Assembly: GCA_030602145.1 (NCBI GenBank)
Contig: JAUWAH010000011.1
Coordinates: forward strand, 1-15,403
Direction: 5' to 3'
Origin: Desulfobulbus sp.
GTDB lineage: Bacteria; Desulfobacterota; Desulfobulbia; Desulfobulbales; Desulfobulbaceae
Length of the DNA stretch: 15,403 nucleotides
Shown in pieces: positions 7,344 through 13,560 of the stretch; within the stretch, counting starts at the first letter, position 1; each line of letters opens with the position of its first letter. Position numbers and translations under genes: made by a program. Under the pieces are notes generated by a model, which was not told the DNA's origin, did not search any database, and saw only the letters and a program-made list of their open reading frames with translations.

Positions 7344-8732
7344 TTACGAAATCAACCGCTTAATGCCCTCGATGACCCGGGCTTCGGTGCTGTCCTTGGG
7401 CATCACATCCAGACGGAGCAGCTCTTTTTTCGACTCCAGCAGTCCCGACTTGGTCAGGTACTTCTCCACTTCGCTGCGGCGGGCCCCCTCGATGCCGTTT
7501 TCAGCCACGGTGATGCCGATCCGGCTGGCGTAGACGAGCATCTTCTCCAGCTCGGGCAGGGACTCCTCGCCGTAGGTGTCCCAGTCGTCGCCGTCGGTGC
7601 CGTGGAAGATATAGATCGAATAATCCCGGGCCAGTTCCTCTTCGGTCACGATCCGGTTGACCAGCCGATAGGCCGAGGCCACCTGGGTGCCGCCGGCCAC
7701 CTGCATCTGGTAGTAGGCCTGAAAGGTATCGACCTCGCGCGCCTCGGTGTCATGGAGGATGAACCGGGTCTCCACCTGGTTCTGGTATTGGTAGGAGAGC
7801 CAGGCATAGATGAGGACGTGCTGGTTGACCACCAGTTCAGTCGGCTTGCCGGCCATGGAGCCGGAGTAGTCGCGCACGAAAAACACCACCGCCTGGGACT
7901 CGTAATCCTTCTCCCTGGAAAGGATGCGGTAGACCCGGTCCTTGGGCGAAACCATCAGGCTGCCCGCATCGATCCGGGTCCCGGCCTGCACCCTGCCGAG
8001 GGCGATATTGGTTTGCAGCACCCGTTTGAGGGTGGCCTTCTTGTCGAGGATCTGGCCGAAGCCGCGGTTCTTGTCGGTCAGGTCGTAGGCAAAGCGGGTA
8101 AGGGAGCGCTTCTTGCCCTTGTCCCGCAGGTTGGGCAGGGCGAACTGCTCGGTGAGCACCCGCCCCAGGTCGTAGACCGTCGATTCCAGTTCGTGGGCAC
8201 CGCCCTGGCCCTGGCCGGAACCGCTGCCGCCGCCCTGTTCCTCGCGCACCGGCTGCTCGCCGATCACCTCGCCCTCTTCTCCCTCGCCGACCCCGCCTTC
8301 GCCGGCCTCCTGTCCTTCGCCGCCCTCGCCCTCCTCGTCCTCGCGGAGCCGGTCGTGGATCAGCTTTTCCTCCACCGTGGTGGGGATGACCACCACCTTG
8401 TCGTCGCCGTCGCGGCCGGGTTTGACCAGCTTGCCGATGCGGATCTTGCGGGGGAAGCCGTCCTTCTCCCGTTGCAGGTCGCGCTCAAGGAGGTGATCCA
8501 GGGACTGGGCCGCCACCATCGACAGCACCGGCGAGGGCAGCCCCTGGCCGAACAGGTCCGGATCGGCGTAGCTGTAGAGGGAACGGACCTGCGGCGCCGG
8601 GCCGAGCCGGTGGGCCTGTTGGGGATCACCGCTCCGTTCGACCAGGGCCAGCTCGAACTCGATCAGCCGCCGCTGTTCGTCGGTCAAACCCCTGGCCTCG
8701 AGCCGTCGGTAGAGTTGCTGCAAGCGGTGCAT
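7344..8732 (-). CDS. yeaH: DUF444 / YeaH family protein with von Willebrand A-like metal site
   Basis: This 462-aa protein works with PrkA (YeaG) kinases, and yeaGH is an operon in E. coli. A helical N-terminal part is followed by a long Glu/Gly-rich linker (about residues 131-180, ending GSGSGQGQGG, as in E. coli YeaH). The conserved FALPNL (197-202) and a C-terminal vWA-like domain come next. The MIDAS residues are visible: RDYSGSM with Asp288, Ser290 and Ser292; GGT with Thr349; and TDGDDW with Asp380/Asp382. I chose the ATG at 8732 because GGAGG (8742-8738) sits 5 nt before it. The ATG at 8744 is in frame but has only a weak AGGGG upstream and would add four residues. Residue numbers refer to the 8732 start. 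It follows the first prkA by 30 nt. A role as adaptor or regulator of the AAA+ kinases is inferred from the general AAA+/vWA pairing. Confidence 0.95.
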   Translation of the reverse strand: MHRLQQLYRRLEARGLTDEQRRLIEFELALVERSGDPQQAHRLGPAPQVRSLYSYADPDLFGQGLPSPVLSMVAAQSLDHLLERDLQREKDGFPRKIRIGKLVKPGRDGDDKVVVIPTTVEEKLIHDRLREDEEGEGGEGQEAGEGGVGEGEEGEVIGEQPVREEQGGGSGSGQGQGGAHELESTVYDLGRVLTEQFALPNLRDKGKKRSLTRFAYDLTDKNRGFGQILDKKATLKRVLQTNIALGRVQAGTRIDAGSLMVSPKDRVYRILSREKDYESQAVVFFVRDYSGSMAGKPTELVVNQHVLIYAWLSYQYQNQVETRFILHDTEAREVDTFQAYYQMQVAGGTQVASAYRLVNRIVTEEELARDYSIYIFHGTDGDDWDTYGEESLPELEKMLVYASRIGITVAENGIEGARRSEVEKYLTKSGLLESKKELLRLDVMPKDSTEARVIEGIKRLIS

Positions 8733-8762
8733 GGCCGCCTCCATGGATGGTTGCCCCTGCGC

Positions 8763-10823
8763 TCAGTTCTCGTCCACCTGGGTGCAGAAATACTCGATGG
8801 TCTTCTGGGCGCAGGTGAGGCAGTACCCGAGCTTGTTCAGCATGGTGTCGATCATCCGGTCGTAGAGCTTTTGGTTTTCCTCGTTGGTCCGGTTGGCCAG
8901 GGCCCCGATCAGGCTGCCGGCGCCGGCGATATCGGACTTGAGACGGACATCGGTGACCGCCTTGACCAGTTCGAGGTTGTCCATGAAGTCGTAGTCCGGA
9001 TTGACCGAGATCTTCTGGCCGTAGATCTTGCGGATCGAGGTGCGGAAGCTGTCCTTTTGCTCGCGGATCTTGAGGCCCAGGCAGGCCTCCACCGAATCGA
9101 TGTAGCGTTCGTCGATCTTCAATGCCTGCAATTCGCCGGTCTGGGGATTCTTGTACTTCCACATCCGGTCCACGCCCAGGTTCTCGGCGTCGATGCCGAT
9201 GATCATGTTGACGTAGTTGAGCACGTCCTTGCGGATGGCCAGGGGCTCGTCCATGTAGGCGTTGAACATCTCGGTCATGATCCGCTCGCGGTAGAGGCCG
9301 CGGGCGATCTTGAGATCGTCGAGGAACTTGGCCCGGTCGGCGGCCTCGGACACGTAGTCGAGGACCACCCGCTCCAGGGCGGTGAACACGTCGTAGGCGA
9401 ACATGCACCGCCCCTCGTTGGTCTCCGAACTCTCCAGCATCAACTGCATGGTGCGCCCCAGGTTGCGCTGCCCGAGTCCCTTCTGGCCGAACCGCTTGGT
9501 GATGTCGTGCTCCTGGTTGAGAGTGTCGATCACCTCGGAGAGCGTTTTCAGGCTCTTTTCGCCGGCCACCTCGCCGGCGGCCAGCTTCATGGTCTCGATG
9601 GGGGTGAGCTTCTCCGAACGCGGCAAGCGGGTCAGGACCACGGCCACCGAGGCGGCGTAATTGAGGTTGGGATCCTGGTGCATGGTGTCGCCGGTCAGCG
9701 TGGTCTTGGCCTCGTTGCCAATGGCATAGGCGGTGAGGTCGTTCTGCAACCGGTAGTTGGTGTTGTGGGAGACATAGCAGATGCGGCAGCGGTCGATGAT
9801 CGGCGCCTCCTCCTTCTCGGCCAGGAAGCGGTTGAACTCCGAATTGTTGCTGGTGGCGACGATCAGGGTATCGATCGGCCAGCGGTAGCCGTCGATCTCG
9901 ATCATACGGTTCTGGATCACCCCCAGGTAGACCTGGACCAGGTCCTTCTTGTTCTTGTAGATCTCGTCGCTGAAATGGATGCCGCCGCCGGCCACCCGGG
10001 CGAGCGCCCCGCGGCGCAGGTCGAACCGGTAGGGGTTGTTGGTGTCGCTGATGTGCAGGAGCCGCTGGATCGACTCCTCGCCCAGCAGATCCACCGCCGA
10101 ACTGGTGATCTTGTCCTTGGCAGGATACTTGCCGGTGACCGTGCCCAAACTCTCCACCAGCGGCACCGGCACGATCTCGATGCACCCCAGCATCTCGTCG
10201 ATGTCGCCACCGGTCATGGCGTGGATATCGTTCCAGATGTAGGCCGAGCAGGCGCCCAGCGGCCGGTAGTTCTCGGCCCACCGGGTGAGCATCGCATCGC
10301 TGACCTTGAACTTTTTGGCCAGGTACTGCATCGACTCGCGGCGCGATTCGAACAGGTTGAGGGCCAGGATCATCGGGTCCTCGTAGGTCTGGGACTCGAT
10401 CGCCTTGATGGCGCCGTACTGTCCGGCCCGGTCGAGGCCGGTGAATCGGAAGGTGTACTTGCGGTTGGTGGGTTGACTGAGAAATTCCCGATACAGGGTG
10501 CACAGATACTCAACCAGGAAGGTCTTGCCGTTGCCGGGCTCGCCGACCAGAACAAAAGCCATCTCCTTGGAAGAGCCGCCCTGGGCGGCATCCTTGACAA
10601 AGGAGACGAACGAGTTGATCTCATCGTACATGCCGATGATGTGCTTTTTGCCCTCGCGAAAGATGGTGAAATCGAAGGTCGACTTGCCGTTGACCGTGAC
10701 CTTGTTGATTTCCTTGTCCAGGATCATCCGGCTGACCGCCTGGAAGGCGTTTTCGAAAACGCGTTCGCCTTTCTTGACGGCTTGAATATGATGCTGGAGT
10801 GAGGTGTATTTCGGGTCGGCCAT
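8763..10823 (-). CDS. prkA: PrkA-family serine protein kinase (AAA+ / PrkA domains), YeaG-like
   Basis: This 686-aa protein has normal PrkA length. After an N-terminal helical segment come the AAA+ signatures: Walker A GEPGNGKT (94-101), a Walker B-like GGGIHFSDEI (279-288, Asp286-Glu287), sensor-1-like TLIVATSNNSEF (319-330), and an Arg-containing IIDRCRICYV segment (342-351). The C-terminal PrkA domain (about 500-680) aligns by eye with E. coli YeaG: YRERIMTEMFNAYMDE (511-526), YKNPQTGEL (557-565), KIYGQK (599-604) and LANRTNEENQKLYDRMIDTM (642-661). The family is reported as Ser/Thr kinases acting in starvation, stress and, in Bacillus, sporulation. AAGGAGG (10836-10830) precedes two consecutive ATGs at 10826 and 10823; the second has better spacing (6 nt). 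It is the first gene of the operon and lacks the CPxH/CxxC cluster present in the distal paralogue. Confidence 0.95.
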   Translation of the reverse strand: MADPKYTSLQHHIQAVKKGERVFENAFQAVSRMILDKEINKVTVNGKSTFDFTIFREGKKHIIGMYDEINSFVSFVKDAAQGGSSKEMAFVLVGEPGNGKTFLVEYLCTLYREFLSQPTNRKYTFRFTGLDRAGQYGAIKAIESQTYEDPMILALNLFESRRESMQYLAKKFKVSDAMLTRWAENYRPLGACSAYIWNDIHAMTGGDIDEMLGCIEIVPVPLVESLGTVTGKYPAKDKITSSAVDLLGEESIQRLLHISDTNNPYRFDLRRGALARVAGGGIHFSDEIYKNKKDLVQVYLGVIQNRMIEIDGYRWPIDTLIVATSNNSEFNRFLAEKEEAPIIDRCRICYVSHNTNYRLQNDLTAYAIGNEAKTTLTGDTMHQDPNLNYAASVAVVLTRLPRSEKLTPIETMKLAAGEVAGEKSLKTLSEVIDTLNQEHDITKRFGQKGLGQRNLGRTMQLMLESSETNEGRCMFAYDVFTALERVVLDYVSEAADRAKFLDDLKIARGLYRERIMTEMFNAYMDEPLAIRKDVLNYVNMIIGIDAENLGVDRMWKYKNPQTGELQALKIDERYIDSVEACLGLKIREQKDSFRTSIRKIYGQKISVNPDYDFMDNLELVKAVTDVRLKSDIAGAGSLIGALANRTNEENQKLYDRMIDTMLNKLGYCLTCAQKTIEYFCTQVDEN

Positions 10824-10877
10824 CATGCGCCTCCTTGATCGGGGGAAAGAGAGGTGGGGCACAGCAAATGTATTTCT

Positions 10878-10906
10878 ATTATCGTGCCTGCGGCGATGAA
10901 TTTCAA
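10878..10906 (-). promoter_or_regulatory. Sigma70-type promoter of the prkA operon
   Basis: On the minus strand TTGAAA (10906-10901, 5/6 to the -35 consensus) and GATAAT (10883-10878, 5/6 to the -10 consensus) are separated by exactly 17 nt. Transcription would start near 10871, giving a leader of about 48 nt that carries the AAGGAGG ribosome binding site. It is the best promoter-like match I found in the window. A sigmaS-type polymerase could use the same elements; I cannot tell these apart from sequence. Confidence 0.65.
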
Positions 10907-11289
10907 GACGCTGTTGCGATGGTCTGAGCTTTCTGCAGGACCCGCCGCATGACAAGGGCAATGAATATATGCCGGCAAGGACGCGAAGGTGGGATATTGT
11001 GCTCCCCCGGCCGAAGGGTGGAGGAACGGGAGAACGGCTCCGGCGATCCGTGCGCTGCATCGGGTCGGAGCATCGAGAGGACGCCATCGGGACGGCAACA
11101 TCGCCGGCAAACAATGCCGCCGCACCCCATGTCCCGGACATGGCGACGGGCAAGCAGTCCTCGGTGCATCGGCACCTTTCCGGCCCTGTACTCTTCAGGA
11201 GCCGTTCATTCCCGGGAAAGCCGGCCGTGGTCGTTTGCAGGACCGCACCTTCCGCCGCTCTGATCCGGGAGCCGCCGCCTTGCGCCGAC
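10907..11289. other. Gene-free stretch between the riboswitch terminator and the prkA promoter
   Basis: No protein family is recognisable on either strand in this 383-nt stretch. The reading frame of prkA stays open back through it and beyond, to a GTG at 11372, but the predicted peptide is Arg/Ser/Pro-rich with no family resemblance and no ribosome binding site. The stretch contains a perfect dyad CCATGTCC-C-GGACATGG (11127-11143) and a small GGTGC/GCACC hairpin near 11164. It may be an eroded gene remnant or an extended leader. Confidence 0.6.
11127..11143. repeat. 17-bp dyad (8-bp perfect arms, 1-nt centre)
   Basis: CCATGTCC and its exact reverse complement GGACATGG flank a single C. It lies about 220 bp upstream of the prkA -35 element in non-coding DNA. 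The geometry resembles an operator for a dimeric regulator, but one 8-bp dyad in about 600 bp of intergenic DNA can also occur by chance. Confidence 0.5.
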
Positions 11290-11330
11290 AAAAAAAATCC
11301 CCGGATCATATACAAACCTGATCCGGGGAT
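11290..11330 (-). terminator. Intrinsic terminator just downstream of the cobalamin riboswitch
   Basis: Perfect 12-bp arms ATCCCCGGATCA (11330-11319 read on the minus strand is its 5' arm) and TGATCCGGGGAT (11308-11297) enclose a 10-nt loop and run directly into a T-tract on the minus strand (eight T, 11297-11290, the first in the stem). It begins about 63 nt after the riboswitch aptamer ends, which is the usual place for the expression platform of a transcription-terminating riboswitch. Confidence 0.87.
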
Positions 11331-11359
11331 GCCCTGGTTTATCCACGTATCACCACCGT

Positions 11360-11377
11360 CCCCCTGATCCACGGGGG
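11360..11377 (-). promoter_or_regulatory. Hairpin between aptamer and terminator, candidate anti-antiterminator
   Basis: CCCCC (11377-11373) and GGGGG (11364-11360) pair around an 8-nt loop. The minus-strand segment GGATCAGGGGG (11370-11360) could instead pair with the 5' arm of the terminator (CCCCGGATC), leaving one A/G mismatch. Mutually exclusive helices like these are typical of riboswitch expression platforms. The pairing scheme is read by eye and has not been energy-tested. Confidence 0.45.
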
Positions 11378-11392
11378 GAGGTCGTCACGTTT

Positions 11393-11552
11393 CAGGCAGG
11401 TATTCTGACTTCCGGTTCATCCTCCCCCCGCGTCTTCCCAACCCGATGGTCAGTGACTGAGTTGCGGTGGTCGTCCCCGGTTACAGCGGCGGGCCCGTCT
11501 CCGATTTGCACGGAGTTCCCTTTTGATCCCCGAAAGGAACCTGAAACCTGCC
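11393..11552 (-). ncRNA. Cobalamin (B12) riboswitch aptamer
   Basis: Read on the minus strand, the conserved blocks appear in the right order: GGCAGGT (11552-11546), a short P2-like hairpin with a TTTCGG turn, AAAAGGGAA, CCGTGCAAATCGG, ACGGGCCCGCCGCTGTAAC, GGGGACGA, CACTG, GGGTTGGGAAGACGCGGGGGG, GATGA, and the terminal B12-box-like AAGTCAGAATACCTGCC. The 5' GGCAGGT and the 3' ACCTGCC (11401-11395) can close the P1 helix. It binds adenosyl- or methylcobalamin-type ligands and normally represses B12 synthesis or uptake genes. Here a terminator follows and no such gene lies downstream; the next minus-strand gene is prkA, about 570 nt away. Which cobalamin form it prefers cannot be told from a by-eye reading. 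Confidence 0.94.
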
Positions 11553-11555
11553 GGT

Positions 11556-11584
11556 AGAAAACCTGATCGAACCGGGAAAGTCAA
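11556..11584 (-). promoter_or_regulatory. Candidate promoter for the riboswitch transcript
   Basis: On the minus strand TTGACT (11584-11579, 5/6 to consensus) is followed after 17 nt by TTTTCT (11561-11556, 3/6). The -10 is weak, and a start 6-7 nt downstream would trim the first bases of the P1 helix, so the exact -10 or start may differ. Its placement right before the aptamer supports the riboswitch being transcribed from its own promoter. Confidence 0.4.
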
Positions 11585-11650
11585 GCCCATTTTTCCCCTG
11601 CCGATCGGGACGGCCGCTCCAGTCGGCCACTGCGCTGGGCGCAAGAAACC

Positions 11651-11679
11651 TTGCCGATATTGCCGCCAACCGGTATGGT
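11651..11679 (+). promoter_or_regulatory. Candidate promoter of the HD-GYP sensor gene
   Basis: TTGCCG (11651-11656) and TATGGT (11674-11679) are 17 nt apart, each 4/6 to sigma70 consensus. A start near 11686 would give a leader of about 136 nt whose 5' end holds the two inverted repeats at 11689-11705 and 11730-11752. The match is moderate, so this is a candidate only. Confidence 0.35.
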
Positions 11680-11688
11680 GGACTCCAT

Positions 11689-11705
11689 TGGGACAGCCAG
11701 TCCCA
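11689..11705 (+). repeat. Inverted repeat in the HD-GYP gene leader, first of two
   Basis: TGGGAC and GTCCCA are exact 6-nt arms around the loop AGCCA. It lies just downstream of the candidate promoter and could form a small leader hairpin. No T-run follows. Confidence 0.5.
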
Positions 11706-11729
11706 CGGCCCGCACGAGCCGAAACCACC

Positions 11730-11752
11730 CCACGGAACAAGCTGTTCCGTGG
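11730..11752 (+). repeat. Perfect 10-bp inverted repeat upstream of the HD-GYP gene
   Basis: CCACGGAACA and TGTTCCGTGG are exact reverse complements around AGC, about 70 nt before the ATG of the sensor gene. No T-run follows on either strand, so it is not a standard terminator. The GAAC-N5-GTTC core looks like an operator for a dimeric repressor; an RNA leader hairpin is equally possible. Confidence 0.65.
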
Positions 11753-11821
11753 ACAGAGGCCACCACAGCGTAACCCATCGTGCGTTGCAGCCAGTACTTT
11801 CTGCCCCAACCGGTCGCAGCC

Positions 11822-13543
11822 ATGGAAAAGGACAAAAAACGAAAATTTGCCCACGCCATTTCCATCAGGATCGCCCTGCCGGCCCTGCTGACCATCGTCC
11901 TGTTCGTCACCGCCACCTTTGTCATCATCCTGCCCTCCCTCAAGGAGAACCTCCTGGAAAAAAAACGGGAGATGCTGCGGGAGTTGAACACCATCGTCTG
12001 GAGCATGGTCGCTTCCTACGAACAAATGGAACAGTCCGGAGCAATGAGCCGGGAGCAGGCGCAGCAGGCCGCCATGGACATCATCCGTGATATCCGCTAC
12101 GGGCCGGAAAACAAGGACTACTTCTGGGTCAACGACATGCGGGGCCTGATTGTCGTCCACCCCTATCGCCCCGATCTTCGTGGGGAGGAGGTGCCCGATG
12201 TCCGTTTTCCCATGGGCAAGAATCTGCTCGAGGAATTCGTCAAGGTGGTTGAGGCCCAGGGAGCGGGGTACGTCGACTACCTCTTTCAGCGGCAGGACGA
12301 TCCGCTCCTGATCGTCCCCAAACTCTCCTACGTGCGCGGCTTCGAGCCATGGGGCTGGATAATCGGCACCGGTCTGTATGTCGAGGATGTCAACGTCGAG
12401 ATCGGCACGATCGCCAAGCAGCTCAATGCCATCGCCACGGTCATCCTGCTCTTCGTCTCCTTTTTGGCCTTCTACATCATCCGCCACACGGTCTTGGCCG
12501 ATCGGGTCCGACGGATCATCTGGGAGGAGCGGGAACGGCTCCTGACCGCCCTGGAGGAGAGCAACGAACGGTTCCGGTCGCTGGTCGAAACCACCAGTGA
12601 CTGGATCTGGGAGATCGACGCCGAGGGCACTTACACCTATTGCAGCCCCAAGGTGCGCGACCTGCTCGGTTTTGCACCGGAGGAACTGGTCGGCAAGCAT
12701 CTGGTGGACCTGATCACCATCAGGGAGGTGGAACGGACCAGCCGAATTTTCAGGAGGCTGATCGATTCGCGCAAGCCGTTTAGCGGCTTTGAGACCGTCT
12801 GCCAGGCCCGGGACGGCCGGGTGGTGGTGATCGAAAAAAACGGTGTGCCGGTGTTCAGCGACAGCGGCGAACTGCTGGGGTTCCGTGGGGTCGCCCGCGA
12901 CATTTCCGAGCGGAAGAATGCCCTTGAGGCCCTGAAAAAGAGCCGCGACGAACTCCATACCAGTTTGGAGGAAACGGTCAAGTCGCTGGCCCGGGCGGCG
13001 GAGAAGCGCGATCCCTACACCGCCGGCCACCAGATGCGGGTCGACCAGTTGGCCTGCGCCATCGGCAGGGAACTGGGACTCAGCGAAGAAAAGCTGGAAG
13101 GGCTCCATTTCGCCGCCCTGCTCCACGATATTGGCAAGATCGGCCTGCCCTCGGAATACCTGGCCAAACCGGCGCGGCTATCCGTCCAGGAACGGGCCAT
13201 CATCAAGTGCCACACCGAGATAGGCTACGAGATCCTCAAGGACATCCCCTTCCCCTGGCCGGTGGCCGAGATCGTCTATCAGCACCATGAGCATCTGGAC
13301 GGTTCCGGGTACCCGCGGGGCCTCACCGAAAAGGACCTGCTCCTGGAAGCCAAGATCCTCACCGTGGCCGACGTGGTGGAGGCGATGAGTTCGCACCGCC
13401 CCTATCGTCCCTCGCTCGGACTGGAAACGGCCCTCGACGAGATCCGCACCGGTCGGGGAACCCTCTATCATGCCGAGAGTGTCGACGCCTGCCTGCGGCT
13501 GATCGCCGATAAAAAGGTCGACCTGAGCACCACCGCCTGGTAG
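11822..13543 (+). CDS. Membrane sensor with Cache, PAS and HD-GYP domains (c-di-GMP phosphodiesterase)
   Basis: This 573-aa protein has a first membrane helix at about residues 12-38 and a periplasmic single-Cache domain (about 40-195, with YFWVNDMRG at 100-108 and PWGWIIGTGLYVEDV at 176-190). A second membrane helix follows at about 201-224, then a PAS domain (about 248-365, ending in the usual GVARDISERK) and an HD-GYP domain (about 382-565). All hallmark catalytic residues are visible: GHQMRV His403, HDIGK His435-Asp436 and Lys439, CHTEIGYEIL His464, HHEHLDGSGYPRG His488-His489 with the GYP signature, and Asp517. Intact HD-GYP domains hydrolyse cyclic-di-GMP to pGpG/GMP, so an extracellular small molecule probably lowers c-di-GMP. 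The ligand is unknown. The ATG at 11822 gives a normal basic N-terminus before the helix; an in-frame GTG at 11780 has no better ribosome binding site. It is transcribed divergently from the riboswitch and converges on the citrate synthase gene. Confidence 0.95.
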   Translation: MEKDKKRKFAHAISIRIALPALLTIVLFVTATFVIILPSLKENLLEKKREMLRELNTIVWSMVASYEQMEQSGAMSREQAQQAAMDIIRDIRYGPENKDYFWVNDMRGLIVVHPYRPDLRGEEVPDVRFPMGKNLLEEFVKVVEAQGAGYVDYLFQRQDDPLLIVPKLSYVRGFEPWGWIIGTGLYVEDVNVEIGTIAKQLNAIATVILLFVSFLAFYIIRHTVLADRVRRIIWEERERLLTALEESNERFRSLVETTSDWIWEIDAEGTYTYCSPKVRDLLGFAPEELVGKHLVDLITIREVERTSRIFRRLIDSRKPFSGFETVCQARDGRVVVIEKNGVPVFSDSGELLGFRGVARDISERKNALEALKKSRDELHTSLEETVKSLARAAEKRDPYTAGHQMRVDQLACAIGRELGLSEEKLEGLHFAALLHDIGKIGLPSEYLAKPARLSVQERAIIKCHTEIGYEILKDIPFPWPVAEIVYQHHEHLDGSGYPRGLTEKDLLLEAKILTVADVVEAMSSHRPYRPSLGLETALDEIRTGRGTLYHAESVDACLRLIADKKVDLSTTAW

Positions 13544-13560
13544 ACCGGCCCGGAGAGTAT

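Noticed and set aside
8200..8345. Repetitive-looking stretch rich in CTCGCC/TCGCC units, considered as a tandem repeat or CRISPR-like array.
   Set aside because: It has no fixed unit length and encodes the Glu/Gly-rich linker of the YeaH homologue, so it is low-complexity coding sequence.
3327..10802. Very long plus-strand open frames opposite the minus-strand operon (3327-5339, 5824-7533 and 7332-10802, the last over 1,100 codons).
   Set aside because: Each is exactly in phase with the codons of the minus-strand gene it covers, so its stops would be sense codons TTA, CTA or TCA. These are avoided in GC-rich genes, which leaves the antisense frame open. The real proteins on the minus strand match known families with intact motifs.
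10840..10910. Possible sigma54 promoter before prkA (GGCAC ... TTTGC on the minus strand).
   Set aside because: The spacing between the GG and GC elements is much longer than the required -24/-12 distance; the sigma70-type pair fits far better.
10824..11372. In-frame N-terminal extension of the first prkA back to a GTG at 11372.
   Set aside because: The extra 183 residues are Arg/Ser/Pro-rich with no family resemblance. The frame runs through the riboswitch terminator, while AAGGAGG and a good promoter lie just before the ATG at 10823/10826.
11450..13126. Minus-strand open frame of 558 codons over the riboswitch and the HD-GYP gene.
   Set aside because: It is the antisense of a gene with all HD-GYP catalytic motifs and passes through the riboswitch aptamer; its translation resembles no protein family.
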